A stretch of 19,061 nt of DNA. Source: Methanobacteriota archaeon. GTDB lineage: Archaea > Halobacteriota > Methanomicrobia > Methanomicrobiales > Methanomicrobiaceae. The notes below the pieces were generated by a model. It ran no database searches. It saw only the letters and a list, made by a program, of their open reading frames with translations, and was not told the origin of the DNA. Each line of letters opens with the position of its first letter. The stretch's first letter is position 1. Made by a program: the position numbers and the translations under genes. Below are positions 7,259-14,250 of this stretch, one piece after another. The stretch lies in assembly GCA_023396365.1 (NCBI GenBank), contig JAEWWL010000045.1:1-19061 (forward strand), given 5' to 3'.

Positions 7259-8867
7259 AGGAGCTTGTCTGGGACATAATTTTTCTTTCTTCCTGTGTAA
7301 GGTACTCCAGAACTTCATTTGTCGGCCCGATTTTTACAATTTTTCCATTGCGCATAAGAGCCGCCCTGTCACATATTTCTCTTACAAAGTCCATGTCATG
7401 GGAAACTACAATGAATGTCTCCTCCATATCCTCCCTTGCATGAAGAATGGAGTGCTTGACATCTATTTTGGTAATAGGGTCCATTGTTCCTGTAGGTTCA
7501 TCAAGGAGAATAATTCTTGGTTCACGTATCAAAACCTGAGCAAGAGCCACCCTGTGCTTTTCACCTTCACTTAGCTGATCAGGAAGCCTGTTTAAGATCT
7601 CCTTGCTTTTCGCCTCTGAGAATCCTGCCATATTAAGTGTTATCACCGCTTTTCTTATGGCAAGCTCCTTTGGGAATTCAAGACCAATTGAATCTGTTAA
7701 ATTGTCAAGAACGCTTCTGTGCGGATATAAGTCATATTCCTGGTGCAGAAGGCCGATATACCCCTTAGCCCTTCCACGGTTTTCTATGCCGGGTTTTGTC
7801 ATATCAATCCATTTATCACCTATGCGGATGTTCATCTCACCGCCTGTTGGTTCAATAATTCCTGATATAATTCTGGATAATGTTGTTTTTCCGGCCCCGC
7901 TTGTTCCAATAATTCCAAAAATTTCCTGCTCGGATACATTGAATGTTACCCCGTCAACTGCTTTTATCATTCCCCTGTCAACGGTGATATAACGTTTGAT
8001 AACATCTCTTGCCTGAAGTATATCCTCCCCCACTTCGCATCTGTCAAATTTTTCACTGTCAGATGCATCTTTCATAAATAATTCTACTATTTCGTGAGGT
8101 TTGCCCAGTTTTTTAATCCTGCCGTCATCAAGTAGAATTGCACGGTTGCATATTTCTTCGATTATCTGGGAAAAGTGGGATGAGACCAGCATTGCCATAT
8201 TATTCTCTGATGCCGCATCTTTTAGCATTTCATGCACAACATTTGCCGTGCGGGGGTCAAGTGTTCCTGTAGGCTCGTCTGCACAGAGCATAAAAGGCTC
8301 TTTTGCAAGCTGCCTTGCCAGAACAACACGCTGTTTTTCACCACCTGAAAGGTCTCTTGCAATATGCATCATCCTGTGTGAAAGCCTTACTTCATCCAAG
8401 AGATCCGCAGCCCTTGAAACCTGTTTTTCTGAAGGATAGTTTATATCAGACAGCGCATGCATCACGTTTTCAATAACACGATCGTCACCGTATAAAGCAA
8501 AAGTTCTCTGGAACATTATTGCTGTTCTGCCCATAATTCTGCGCTTCATCTTTTCATTGTCAGGATTCCAGAAATCCACATCTTCAGATAAAAGTTCTCC
8601 GCCGCATTTTGGGCATTTATCTCCGGATTTACTCTGTAGATCGATATGGCTGCACTTATTGCATGCTGAAACATGGTAAATTATTTTGCCTGACGTTGGA
8701 GCCTCATCAACTCCCCTGATTAGGTGCATCAGGACTGTTTTTCCAGATCCGCTTCTTCCTATTATTCCCAGAATTTCCCCTTCCTCAAGAACAAAATTAA
8801 TATCTTTGAGAACAGAGTTGCCATTAAATTCCTTGTTTAAATTTTCAACCGTGATTAATGGGGCCAT
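7257..8867 (-). CDS. atwA: Methyl-coenzyme M reductase activation component A2 (ABC-type ATPase)
   Basis: 536 residues, two ABC ATPase domains in one chain and no membrane segment. Domain 1: Walker A GRSGSGKT (37-44), signature LSGGEKQR (173-180), Walker B CADEPTG (195-201). Domain 2: Walker A GTSGAGKT (321-328), signature LSEGEKHR (432-439), Walker B LLDEPTG (454-460). Between Walker A and the Q-loop of domain 1 there is a zinc-ribbon-like insert with C69-x-x-C72 and C85-x-x-C88. Component A2 is the ATP-binding protein required for reductive activation of the Ni(II) F430 of MCR to Ni(I). It is the first gene of the operon; the ATG at 8867 has GAGGATT at 8874-8880, and a TATA box lies about 40 bases upstream. 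Confidence 0.95.
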   Translation of the reverse strand: MAPLITVENLNKEFNGNSVLKDINFVLEEGEILGIIGRSGSGKTVLMHLIRGVDEAPTSGKIIYHVSACNKCSHIDLQSKSGDKCPKCGGELLSEDVDFWNPDNEKMKRRIMGRTAIMFQRTFALYGDDRVIENVMHALSDINYPSEKQVSRAADLLDEVRLSHRMMHIARDLSGGEKQRVVLARQLAKEPFMLCADEPTGTLDPRTANVVHEMLKDAASENNMAMLVSSHFSQIIEEICNRAILLDDGRIKKLGKPHEIVELFMKDASDSEKFDRCEVGEDILQARDVIKRYITVDRGMIKAVDGVTFNVSEQEIFGIIGTSGAGKTTLSRIISGIIEPTGGEMNIRIGDKWIDMTKPGIENRGRAKGYIGLLHQEYDLYPHRSVLDNLTDSIGLEFPKELAIRKAVITLNMAGFSEAKSKEILNRLPDQLSEGEKHRVALAQVLIREPRIILLDEPTGTMDPITKIDVKHSILHAREDMEETFIVVSHDMDFVREICDRAALMRNGKIVKIGPTNEVLEYLTQEERKIMSQTSS

Positions 8868-8904
8868 AAGACTAATCCTCGATAACTAAATGTTATGTTT
8901 TTTT

Positions 8905-8913
8905 ATTATATAT
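8905..8913 (-). promoter_or_regulatory. TATA box of the atwA-mmp operon
   Basis: The minus strand reads GGATATATAATAA across this site. It is 38-46 bases before the atwA ATG, which predicts transcription starting near 8883 and a leader of about 16 bases holding the GAGGATT ribosome site. It is the only convincing promoter ahead of the whole mmp operon. Confidence 0.6.
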
Positions 8914-9116
8914 CCGGTTTTGCAATTATTTGCGAAATTAATTAAACCAGATCATTAATCTTAATTTAATACCTGATTTAAGCATAATTTTTACCCTTTG
9001 ATAATTCGGTTTTTTTACTCAGCTGCAAAACAATTTCCAGGTCCTTAAAGACAAAAGAATAATTTTGCATTTTTATTTAACCATTGATACTTAAAGAAAG
9101 TTAATAAAATTATCTC

Positions 9117-9180
9117 GCAAGAAAAATATGCGGCCGTGTTTTAATATTCTTTACATTGTAACAATTTTTTGCAAGAAAAA
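9117..9180. repeat. Pair of 10-base direct repeats GCAAGAAAAA
   Basis: Two exact copies at 9117-9126 and 9171-9180, 54 bases apart start to start, in otherwise featureless AT-rich DNA downstream of the HAD gene. They may be chance or binding sites; nothing in the window decides. Confidence 0.35.
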
Positions 9181-9182
9181 AA
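9176..9182 (-). terminator. T7 run after the HAD phosphatase gene
   Basis: Seven T residues on the minus strand start one base past the TAA stop (9184-9186), typical of archaeal termination. This suggests the HAD gene is transcribed apart from the atwA operon downstream. Confidence 0.5.
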
Positions 9183-9183
9183 T

Positions 9184-9999
9184 TTATTTGAAATTTTTAT
9201 ATTTGGCTGAAATCTCAATTACTTCAGATACCTCTTTTATGATATAGTCAGCAGACTGAATAAGAATCTGTGGTTTTTTTCCTTTTTGCTGCTCTGTAAG
9301 AATCGCAACATCAGCCTCTTTCATTGCTGAAATATCATTTACCCCGTCACCAACCATTATTACAGTATCATATTCAGCTTTTAAGTCTTTTACAACCTGT
9401 GCTTTGATAGAAGGTGTGGCAACTCCGTGAACATTTCCGTGAGGTATTCCAAGGTAATCCGCCATCTTCATTAATTTGTCAGTTCTGTCTCCTGATGCAA
9501 CATATGTTGCTATATCCATCTCCTGAAGAGCCTGAATGGTTTTTTTGGCGCCTGAAAAAGGTCTTCCTCCGGAAGTTATTGTGTATTCTATTCTGCCTAT
9601 ATTTTTGTTGACAATGACGCCGCTGTTCATTGCTACAACAGGCAGCTTTTTGCAGCAGTCCCAGACGGCTTTTATACAGGTTTGAAGGTCATTTATTTTA
9701 GCCTCACAGTCAGAATAAAGAATTTCTGAGACTTCATTCATTGTGACAACACCGCATGAGCAGGCAACTCCAAAATTTATGTTGTTAATTTTCAAATAAC
9801 GGGATAAAAGCTCCTCTTCCGATTCATTTATAATATTCTGGGAATGTGCATACAGCAGAACAAGAGCCCTTCCTTTGGCAGAACAGGTAAGGGTGGTTGT
9901 CTCAACCCCTTCGACAATGCTATTGTTTATTATGTCTTTAGCAACCCGGTATGTATGAAGAAGCGTTCCCGCACTGTCAAAGACTACTGCTGTTTTCAT
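9184..9999 (-). CDS. HAD-superfamily soluble P-type-ATPase-like phosphatase
   Basis: 271 residues. HAD motif I is D8-S-A-G-T12 (VFDSAGTLL), motif II VASGD at 167-171, motif III lysine at K199 (SIKAQVV), and motif IV VGDGVND at 216-222. Motifs II to IV are very like the P domain of P-type ATPases, but there is no membrane or actuator domain, as in the soluble family annotated 'P-type ATPase-like'. Position +2 of motif I is alanine instead of the usual general-acid aspartate or the ATPase threonine. A C-rich segment (residues 39-116, with VACSCGVV at 78-85 and DCCKK at 114-118) forms the cap region. The ATG has AGGAAA at 10006-10011. The gene diverges from RuBisCO across about 100 bases. Substrate unknown. 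Confidence 0.8.
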   Translation of the reverse strand: MKTAVVFDSAGTLLHTYRVAKDIINNSIVEGVETTTLTCSAKGRALVLLYAHSQNIINESEEELLSRYLKINNINFGVACSCGVVTMNEVSEILYSDCEAKINDLQTCIKAVWDCCKKLPVVAMNSGVIVNKNIGRIEYTITSGGRPFSGAKKTIQALQEMDIATYVASGDRTDKLMKMADYLGIPHGNVHGVATPSIKAQVVKDLKAEYDTVIMVGDGVNDISAMKEADVAILTEQQKGKKPQILIQSADYIIKEVSEVIEISAKYKNFK

Positions 10000-10010
10000 A
10001 AAATATTTCC

Positions 10011-10047
10011 TATACTGTACTTAGGTCTGTATATGCTTTTATTTTTT
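10011..10047. promoter_or_regulatory. Shared divergent promoter region of the HAD and RuBisCO genes
   Basis: The block at 10036-10047 reads CTTTTATTTTTT on the plus strand and AAAAAATAAAAG on the minus strand. It is at a workable distance for a TATA role in both directions: predicted starts near 10067 for RuBisCO and near 10015 for HAD. Beside it is an imperfect inverted repeat, TATACTGTAC at 10011-10020 against GGTCTGTATA at 10024-10033 (7 of 10 positions pair), which could be an operator. The assignment is tentative. Confidence 0.35.
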
Positions 10048-10101
10048 GCAGAACAGGCAATGATTAAAATAGACAAAAAGAAAATTTAGGGATAGATAAT
10101 T

Positions 10102-11307
10102 ATGTCCGATGTTATAGCTGTTTATTATTTTGAACCTGGAAAGAATACCACTCCGGAATTTGCTGCACAGGCAATAGCTGATGAAGAGACAACAGGTACA
10201 TGGACTGATCTCAGTACACGTGCATCATATGTAAAGAGACTTGATGGAAAGGTAAATTCTCTAAAGTCTTTTGGAGAAGGATATATAACAGAAATAATGT
10301 ATCCGGCAGAGATCTTTGAGCCAGGAAATATATCGCAGTATCTTTCTGTTGTTGCCGGCAATCTTTTTGGACTTGGGCGGCTTGATTCGGTAAGGCTTCT
10401 TGACATTAACCTTCCAAAGGAGCTTACAACTTCATTTAAAGGCCCTCAGTTTGGTATTGATGGTGTCAGAAAACTCATCGGTACTGATAAAACAAAAAGA
10501 CCTCATGTCGGCACTATTATAAAACCAAAGGTTGGTCTCAACCCAAAAGACACAGCAGAGGTTGCGTATCTTGCAGCCATAGGGGGTGTTGATTTCATCA
10601 AGGATGATGAAACTCTGACAAACCAGAGCTTTTGCCCAATGAAAGAGAGGGTTGAGGCTGTTATGGGGCGTCTTGATGAAGCAATGGCAGAGACAGGAAG
10701 AACAATTCTTTATGCAGCCAATGTTTCAGAAAGGGCAGACAGGATTGTTGAACGTGCAAGAGAAGCAATAGACTGCGGGGCAAATGCGATAATGGTCGAT
10801 GTAATAACGTGCGGTTTTTCCGCAGTTGAGGCTCTTGCTGATGATCCCGGAATAAAAGTTCCTGTCCATGTTCACAGAACCATGCATGCCGCAATGACGA
10901 GGAACAAAAAACACGGAATAGCAATGCGCACCTTTGCCCGCCTGGTAAGACTTGCCGGAGGCGATCAGCTCCATACCGGAACTGTCAGCGGCAAGATGGG
11001 GCATGATCCAAAGGAGATTATTAATGACAATCTGACTCTTACCGGCAGCTATTCTGGATTAAAAACTGTATTTCCTGTTGCCAGCGGAGGACTTTACCCG
11101 GGAAGAATACATGACGAATTAAAGACTCTTGGCACAGAACTAATACTTCAGGCAGGAGGAGGAATTCATGGTCATCCTGAAGGGACAAAGTCCGGTGCAG
11201 CAGCGATGAGGCAGGCAGTGGATGCTTATATGGAGGGTGCTTCTTTGGAGGAGTATGCAAAAACACACAGAGAGTTAAGGCTTGCAATTGAAAAATGGGG
11301 AATCTGA
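10102..11307 (+). CDS. rbcL: Ribulose-bisphosphate carboxylase, archaeal form III large subunit
   Basis: 401 residues. All the catalytic positions I checked are present: E28 (EETTGTW), N87 (AGNLFG), K141 and K143 (IIKPKVG), the carbamate site K167 with D169 and E170 (DFIKDDE), H258, R259 and H262 (VHRTMH), H291 (LHTGT), loop-6 K298 (VSGKMG), S328 (VASGG) and the GGG of 352-354. No small-subunit gene is near. This marks an active carboxylase, not a RuBisCO-like protein. In archaea form III works either on ribulose bisphosphate made from AMP (with AMP phosphorylase and an isomerase) or, with phosphoribulokinase, in the reductive hexulose-phosphate pathway described in Methanospirillum. Neither partner set is in the window. 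ATG is preceded by AGGGA at 10088-10092, and a T10 run follows. Confidence 0.96.
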   Translation: MSDVIAVYYFEPGKNTTPEFAAQAIADEETTGTWTDLSTRASYVKRLDGKVNSLKSFGEGYITEIMYPAEIFEPGNISQYLSVVAGNLFGLGRLDSVRLLDINLPKELTTSFKGPQFGIDGVRKLIGTDKTKRPHVGTIIKPKVGLNPKDTAEVAYLAAIGGVDFIKDDETLTNQSFCPMKERVEAVMGRLDEAMAETGRTILYAANVSERADRIVERAREAIDCGANAIMVDVITCGFSAVEALADDPGIKVPVHVHRTMHAAMTRNKKHGIAMRTFARLVRLAGGDQLHTGTVSGKMGHDPKEIINDNLTLTGSYSGLKTVFPVASGGLYPGRIHDELKTLGTELILQAGGGIHGHPEGTKSGAAAMRQAVDAYMEGASLEEYAKTHRELRLAIEKWGI

Positions 11308-11366
11308 AAGTTATTGTAAGTTAAATAATTCCCTGTCGCCCGGCAAAAAAGGCATAATAAATTTAA

Positions 11367-11376
11367 TTTTTTTTTT
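11367..11376 (+). terminator. T10 run after RuBisCO
   Basis: Ten consecutive T residues 60 bases after the RuBisCO stop, followed by more T-rich sequence. This is the strongest terminator-like signal in the window and separates RuBisCO from dapF. Confidence 0.6.
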
Positions 11377-11459
11377 ATTTTTACATTATTTTTTAAATAA
11401 TTTTTTAAGGCATGGATTTTTAAGGATAATGAATATAATTGGATTTTTGCTGTAATTTC

Positions 11460-11467
11460 TTTATAGT
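11460..11467 (+). promoter_or_regulatory. Candidate TATA box for dapF
   Basis: TTTATAGT, about 63 bases before the dapF ATG, predicts a start near 11490 and a 40-base leader with the GAGGAG ribosome site. AATATAAT at 11432-11439 and TTTAAATA at 11392-11399 are alternatives, so the exact promoter is open. Confidence 0.35.
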
Positions 11468-11511
11468 AAATTAGTTACTTTATGGCTGACATAACATATT
11501 GGCATTCAGTT

Positions 11512-11518
11512 AGAGGAG
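11512..11518 (+). promoter_or_regulatory. Ribosome site deciding the dapF start
   Basis: AGAGGAG, 11 bases before the ATG at 11530. It lies inside the longer open frame that begins at 11482, so the downstream ATG is the better start. Confidence 0.65.
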
Positions 11519-11529
11519 AAGAACATATT

Positions 11530-12354
11530 ATGGATATACCTTTTGTAAAGCTTCAGGGAAACGGCAATGATTTTATTCTTATTGATGAAACAGACGGAAT
11601 AATTATTCCTGATGATATGAAAGGCGAATTTGCCGCTTTGTATTGTGACAGACGTTTTGGAATCGGAGCGGACGGGGTTTTATTTATATCACGCTCCACT
11701 GCTGCAAATATAAAAATGAGACTCTTTCAGCCTGATTCAAGCGAGGCAGAGATGTGCGGAAACGGAATTCGCTGCCTTTCTAAATATGCATATGATATGA
11801 ATTATGTTGAGAACAAATGCAGTGTAGAGACATTGTCAGGTATTTTAGATGTAGAGATGTCTTATAACTCAGATGATGAGTTTACAGCGAAAATTGATAT
11901 GGGAAAGATAATATTTGATCGCCCTGCAATCCCTGCTTCAGGCGCGGGTGATTACATCGAAGAAATATCCGGATTTACTGTATATGCTGTAAATACAGGT
12001 GTTCCGCATGCAGTAATATTTACGCAGTCTATTGAATCTCTGAATATATGTGAAATAGCACCTGAAATACGGCATCACAAAACTTTTCCACATGGGGCAA
12101 ATGTTAATTTTGTTCAGGTTTCCGGAGAGGATGAGATTACTATAAGGACATTTGAAAGAGGTGTTGAGGATGAAACATTCAGCTGCGGCACCGGTTCGAC
12201 AGCATCTGCGGCTATTGCCCATAAAACCGGAAAAACAGGAGATAAGGTCTTGGTTCATACAAGAGGCGGCCCTCTTACAATATTTATCTCAGAAGGAAGT
12301 GCCAGCATGCAGGGGCCTGCTGTTACTGTGTTTTCAGGGATTATATCCCAGTGA
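11530..12354 (+). CDS. dapF: Diaminopimelate epimerase
   Basis: 274 residues, close to the usual 270-285. It converts LL- to meso-diaminopimelate, the penultimate step of lysine biosynthesis; methanogens of this group have no murein, so lysine is the expected end product. The N-terminus DIPFVKLQGNGNDFILID is typical. The two catalytic cysteines lie in EMCGNGIRCLS (half 1) and FSCGTGSTASAA (half 2), and the two halves form the expected pseudo-symmetric pair. The frame is open from an ATG at 11482, but those 16 codons do not resemble the family, and the AGAGGAG at 11512-11518 points to 11530. Its last 14 bases overlap the 3' end of radB, which runs the other way. Confidence 0.95.
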   Translation: MDIPFVKLQGNGNDFILIDETDGIIIPDDMKGEFAALYCDRRFGIGADGVLFISRSTAANIKMRLFQPDSSEAEMCGNGIRCLSKYAYDMNYVENKCSVETLSGILDVEMSYNSDDEFTAKIDMGKIIFDRPAIPASGAGDYIEEISGFTVYAVNTGVPHAVIFTQSIESLNICEIAPEIRHHKTFPHGANVNFVQVSGEDEITIRTFERGVEDETFSCGTGSTASAAIAHKTGKTGDKVLVHTRGGPLTIFISEGSASMQGPAVTVFSGIISQ

Positions 12355-13012
12355 CTCCTTCCTGAACCAGTCTGAATTCAAAAAATCCCCCTTCTTCCAT
12401 TGATCTGTGCTTTTCAAGAACAGCTCTTCTGTGCTCAGCGTATTTTTCAACTCTTACAATTACCTTTGATATATGGCTAAGGGAAGTCCCGCCAAGGCCT
12501 GATATTTTTTCATTGGCAATATCCATGTAAATCTGGTTGGTTATTAATACAGGGATGTTGTATCTTTTGGCATATCCCAGAAGGTGAACAATCTGTCTGC
12601 CAAGTTTTCTTTGTCCTTCTCCTGAGCTTCCCAGTTCAGTTCTGTAAAGTGCAGTTGCAGAGTCAAGAACAATTAATCCAACATCATTTGCCCTGAGGAG
12701 AGGATCGCATTCAGCTATCATCAGACCCTGTTCTGTAAAATCGAGGGGTTCAAAGAGAAAAAGTCTTGAAGAAAGCTCCTGAGTGTCCGCACCGCAGATC
12801 TGCCTGAACCTTTCAACAGAAAAACCCTCACTATCTATTACTATTACATATTTTCCTGACTTCAAAACCTGCACAGCGCTCATTGTTGTAATTGTGCTTT
12901 TTCCTGCGGCAGGCTCACCATATATCTGTGTGATTGCTTTTCTTTCAAGGCCGCCGCCGATTAGTGAGTCAAAACCGCTGCACCCTGTTGATATTTTGGA
13001 TAATTCTGTCAT
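12341..13012 (-). CDS. radB: DNA repair and recombination protein RadB
   Basis: 223 residues, a RecA-fold ATPase without the N-terminal helix-hairpin-helix domain of RadA, as expected for RadB. Walker A is GEPAAGKST (about 32-40), Walker B is GLIVLDSATA, and GGTSLSH lies in the DNA-binding loop region. RadB is the archaeal RadA paralogue thought to act as a recombination mediator. ATG at 13012 overlaps the larC stop by 4 bases (13009-13012) with AGGT just upstream, so translation is probably coupled to larC. The 3' end overlaps dapF by 14 bases with no terminator visible, so antisense transcription at the tail is likely. Confidence 0.93.
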   Translation of the reverse strand: MTELSKISTGCSGFDSLIGGGLERKAITQIYGEPAAGKSTITTMSAVQVLKSGKYVIVIDSEGFSVERFRQICGADTQELSSRLFLFEPLDFTEQGLMIAECDPLLRANDVGLIVLDSATALYRTELGSSGEGQRKLGRQIVHLLGYAKRYNIPVLITNQIYMDIANEKISGLGGTSLSHISKVIVRVEKYAEHRRAVLEKHRSMEEGGFFEFRLVQEGVTGI

Positions 13013-14199
13013 TGTTTACCTGATTTTTTGTTAATTTTTTCTGCAGCAGCATCTTCTGCCATTTTTGCAATCTTTTTTATCGGAAGGCCTGTTTTTTTTG
13101 CACACTTGCCTGTATCCTCAAACTCAGCCTTAAAGCCTGAAGGCATATTGTCAATCCATCCTGTTTTCACATTTATGTCGTATTTTTTTCCATCTATAGA
13201 TATTTCTGTTCTTTCAAGACTTCTTTTAATTACTGATCTATGGACAGCCTTTATATGGCGGACTCCAAGTGTTCCAAGCTCTTCTGATAAAATTTTAACA
13301 TATTTATCAGAATCATTTTGTGAGCAAATCACCCTGATTAAAAAACCATGCCGCCCTTTCTTCATAATAACAGGTATTGAAGAGATATCTCTTGCACCTT
13401 CATCCATAATGCGCTGCATTGTGTATGCCAGAACCTCACCTGTTACATCATCAACATTTGTCTCAAGAATATCAACGGTTTCATCAGAATCCTTTGTCTC
13501 TTCAATAATTGCAGTGCGCAAAACATTTGGAGTATTTTTTGAATCTTTTGTTCCTGCACCGTAGCCTGTGGCCATGATTTTTCCCTGCGGGCAGGATTTA
13601 TTTCCGCTGTAAAATTCTGACAGAAGTGCAGCACCTGTGGGTGTGCACAGCTCGCCGTCATTTATGTCTGAACCGGAAATTACATCAAGGCCTGATTCTT
13701 TAAGAATCTCAAGTGTTGCAGGCGCCGGTACAGGCATTCTTCCATGCTCTGATATGACAAAACCGCTTCCAAGGTTTACCGGTTTTATATAGACTAAATC
13801 TGGTTTTAATGACAAAAATGCTGTACAAGCTCCAATTACGTCTGCTATTGCATCATCTGCACCTACTTCGTGAAAATGAGGCATCTTACCATGAATTCTC
13901 TCCTCTCCTCTTGCAATCCTTTCAAAAACCCGGACTGCCATATCCATGGCATCTTTTGGGCAATTTGATTTATTTACTATTTCCAAAACCTCACCGAGGG
14001 TTCTGTGTGTTTTTTCGGCATTGGTTTTTATTTTAAGTGCTGATATTCCGCACCTGTCAACTGTTGAAATATCAGGTTCTGCAACAACTGATGACATTGC
14101 ATCAGTTACGCTTTTTTTGTCGGCACCAAGGCTTAGAAGAGATGCTGTAATCATATCCCCTGCAGCACCATGAAAAGGATCGAATAGAAGAATTCTCAT
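13009..14199 (-). CDS. larC: LarC-type nickel insertion / nickel-pincer cofactor protein
   Basis: 396 residues from ATG at 14199 (MRILLFDPFHGAAGDMITAS). A TTG three codons upstream (14208) is less likely. Family marks are FHGAAGDM, HFHEVGADDAIADVIG, CTPTGAALLSEF and ETNVDDVTGEVLAY. In Lactobacillus, LarC uses CTP to insert nickel into the pincer nucleotide of lactate racemase, and there the gene is split by a programmed frameshift; here it is one uninterrupted frame. No larA, larB or larE is in the window, so the client enzyme is unknown. The start has no ribosome site and lies close to a TATA-like box, so the mRNA may be nearly leaderless. It is first in a two-gene operon with radB. Confidence 0.92.
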   Translation of the reverse strand: MRILLFDPFHGAAGDMITASLLSLGADKKSVTDAMSSVVAEPDISTVDRCGISALKIKTNAEKTHRTLGEVLEIVNKSNCPKDAMDMAVRVFERIARGEERIHGKMPHFHEVGADDAIADVIGACTAFLSLKPDLVYIKPVNLGSGFVISEHGRMPVPAPATLEILKESGLDVISGSDINDGELCTPTGAALLSEFYSGNKSCPQGKIMATGYGAGTKDSKNTPNVLRTAIIEETKDSDETVDILETNVDDVTGEVLAYTMQRIMDEGARDISSIPVIMKKGRHGFLIRVICSQNDSDKYVKILSEELGTLGVRHIKAVHRSVIKRSLERTEISIDGKKYDINVKTGWIDNMPSGFKAEFEDTGKCAKKTGLPIKKIAKMAEDAAAEKINKKSGKQ

Positions 14200-14211
14200 A
14201 ACTAACAAGTA

Positions 14212-14219
14212 CTTATAAA
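14212..14219 (+). promoter_or_regulatory. Candidate TATA box of the cdc48 gene
   Basis: CTTATAAA, with its centre about 35 bases before the ATG at 14251, predicts a start near 14240, right at the ribosome site AAGGTGG (14240-14246). It lies between the larC start and the larC TATA box, so the two divergent promoters interlock. Confidence 0.45.
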
Positions 14220-14225
14220 CGATTG

Positions 14226-14233
14226 CATATATG
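14226..14233 (-). promoter_or_regulatory. Candidate TATA box of the larC-radB operon
   Basis: CATATATG, a palindrome, lies 27-34 bases before the larC ATG. A start about 26 bases downstream of its centre falls within a few bases of the ATG, consistent with the missing ribosome site. Confidence 0.4.
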
Positions 14234-14250
14234 AGTGTTAAGGTGGTTTT

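Larger units (their letters stand above)
8868..9183. other. 316-base AT-rich spacer between the HAD gene and atwA
   Basis: Apart from the atwA promoter at its left end and the T-run of the HAD gene at its right end, no gene or structured RNA is apparent. A 10-base direct repeat GCAAGAAAAA occurs at 9117-9126 and 9171-9180. The second copy lies within a short inverted repeat AATTTTTT/AAAAAAATT (about 9163-9184). A further TATA-like TTAAATAAAAA on the minus strand near 9070-9080 could be an alternative, long-leader promoter for atwA. Confidence 0.4.

Noticed and set aside
8881..9183. Possible small RNA or riboswitch upstream of atwA
   Set aside because: Only AT-rich sequence with short repeats; no GC-rich stem or known aptamer pattern was seen.
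9844..10089. 81-codon plus-strand frame reaching into the RuBisCO upstream region
   Set aside because: Mostly antisense to the HAD gene, with no ribosome site; its end lies in promoter DNA.
11482..11529. Upstream ATG for dapF
   Set aside because: No ribosome site before it, and the 16 added residues are outside the family pattern; AGAGGAG precedes the ATG at 11530.
14200..14208. TTG start three codons upstream for larC
   Set aside because: No ribosome site; the ATG at 14199 gives the usual LarC N-terminus.
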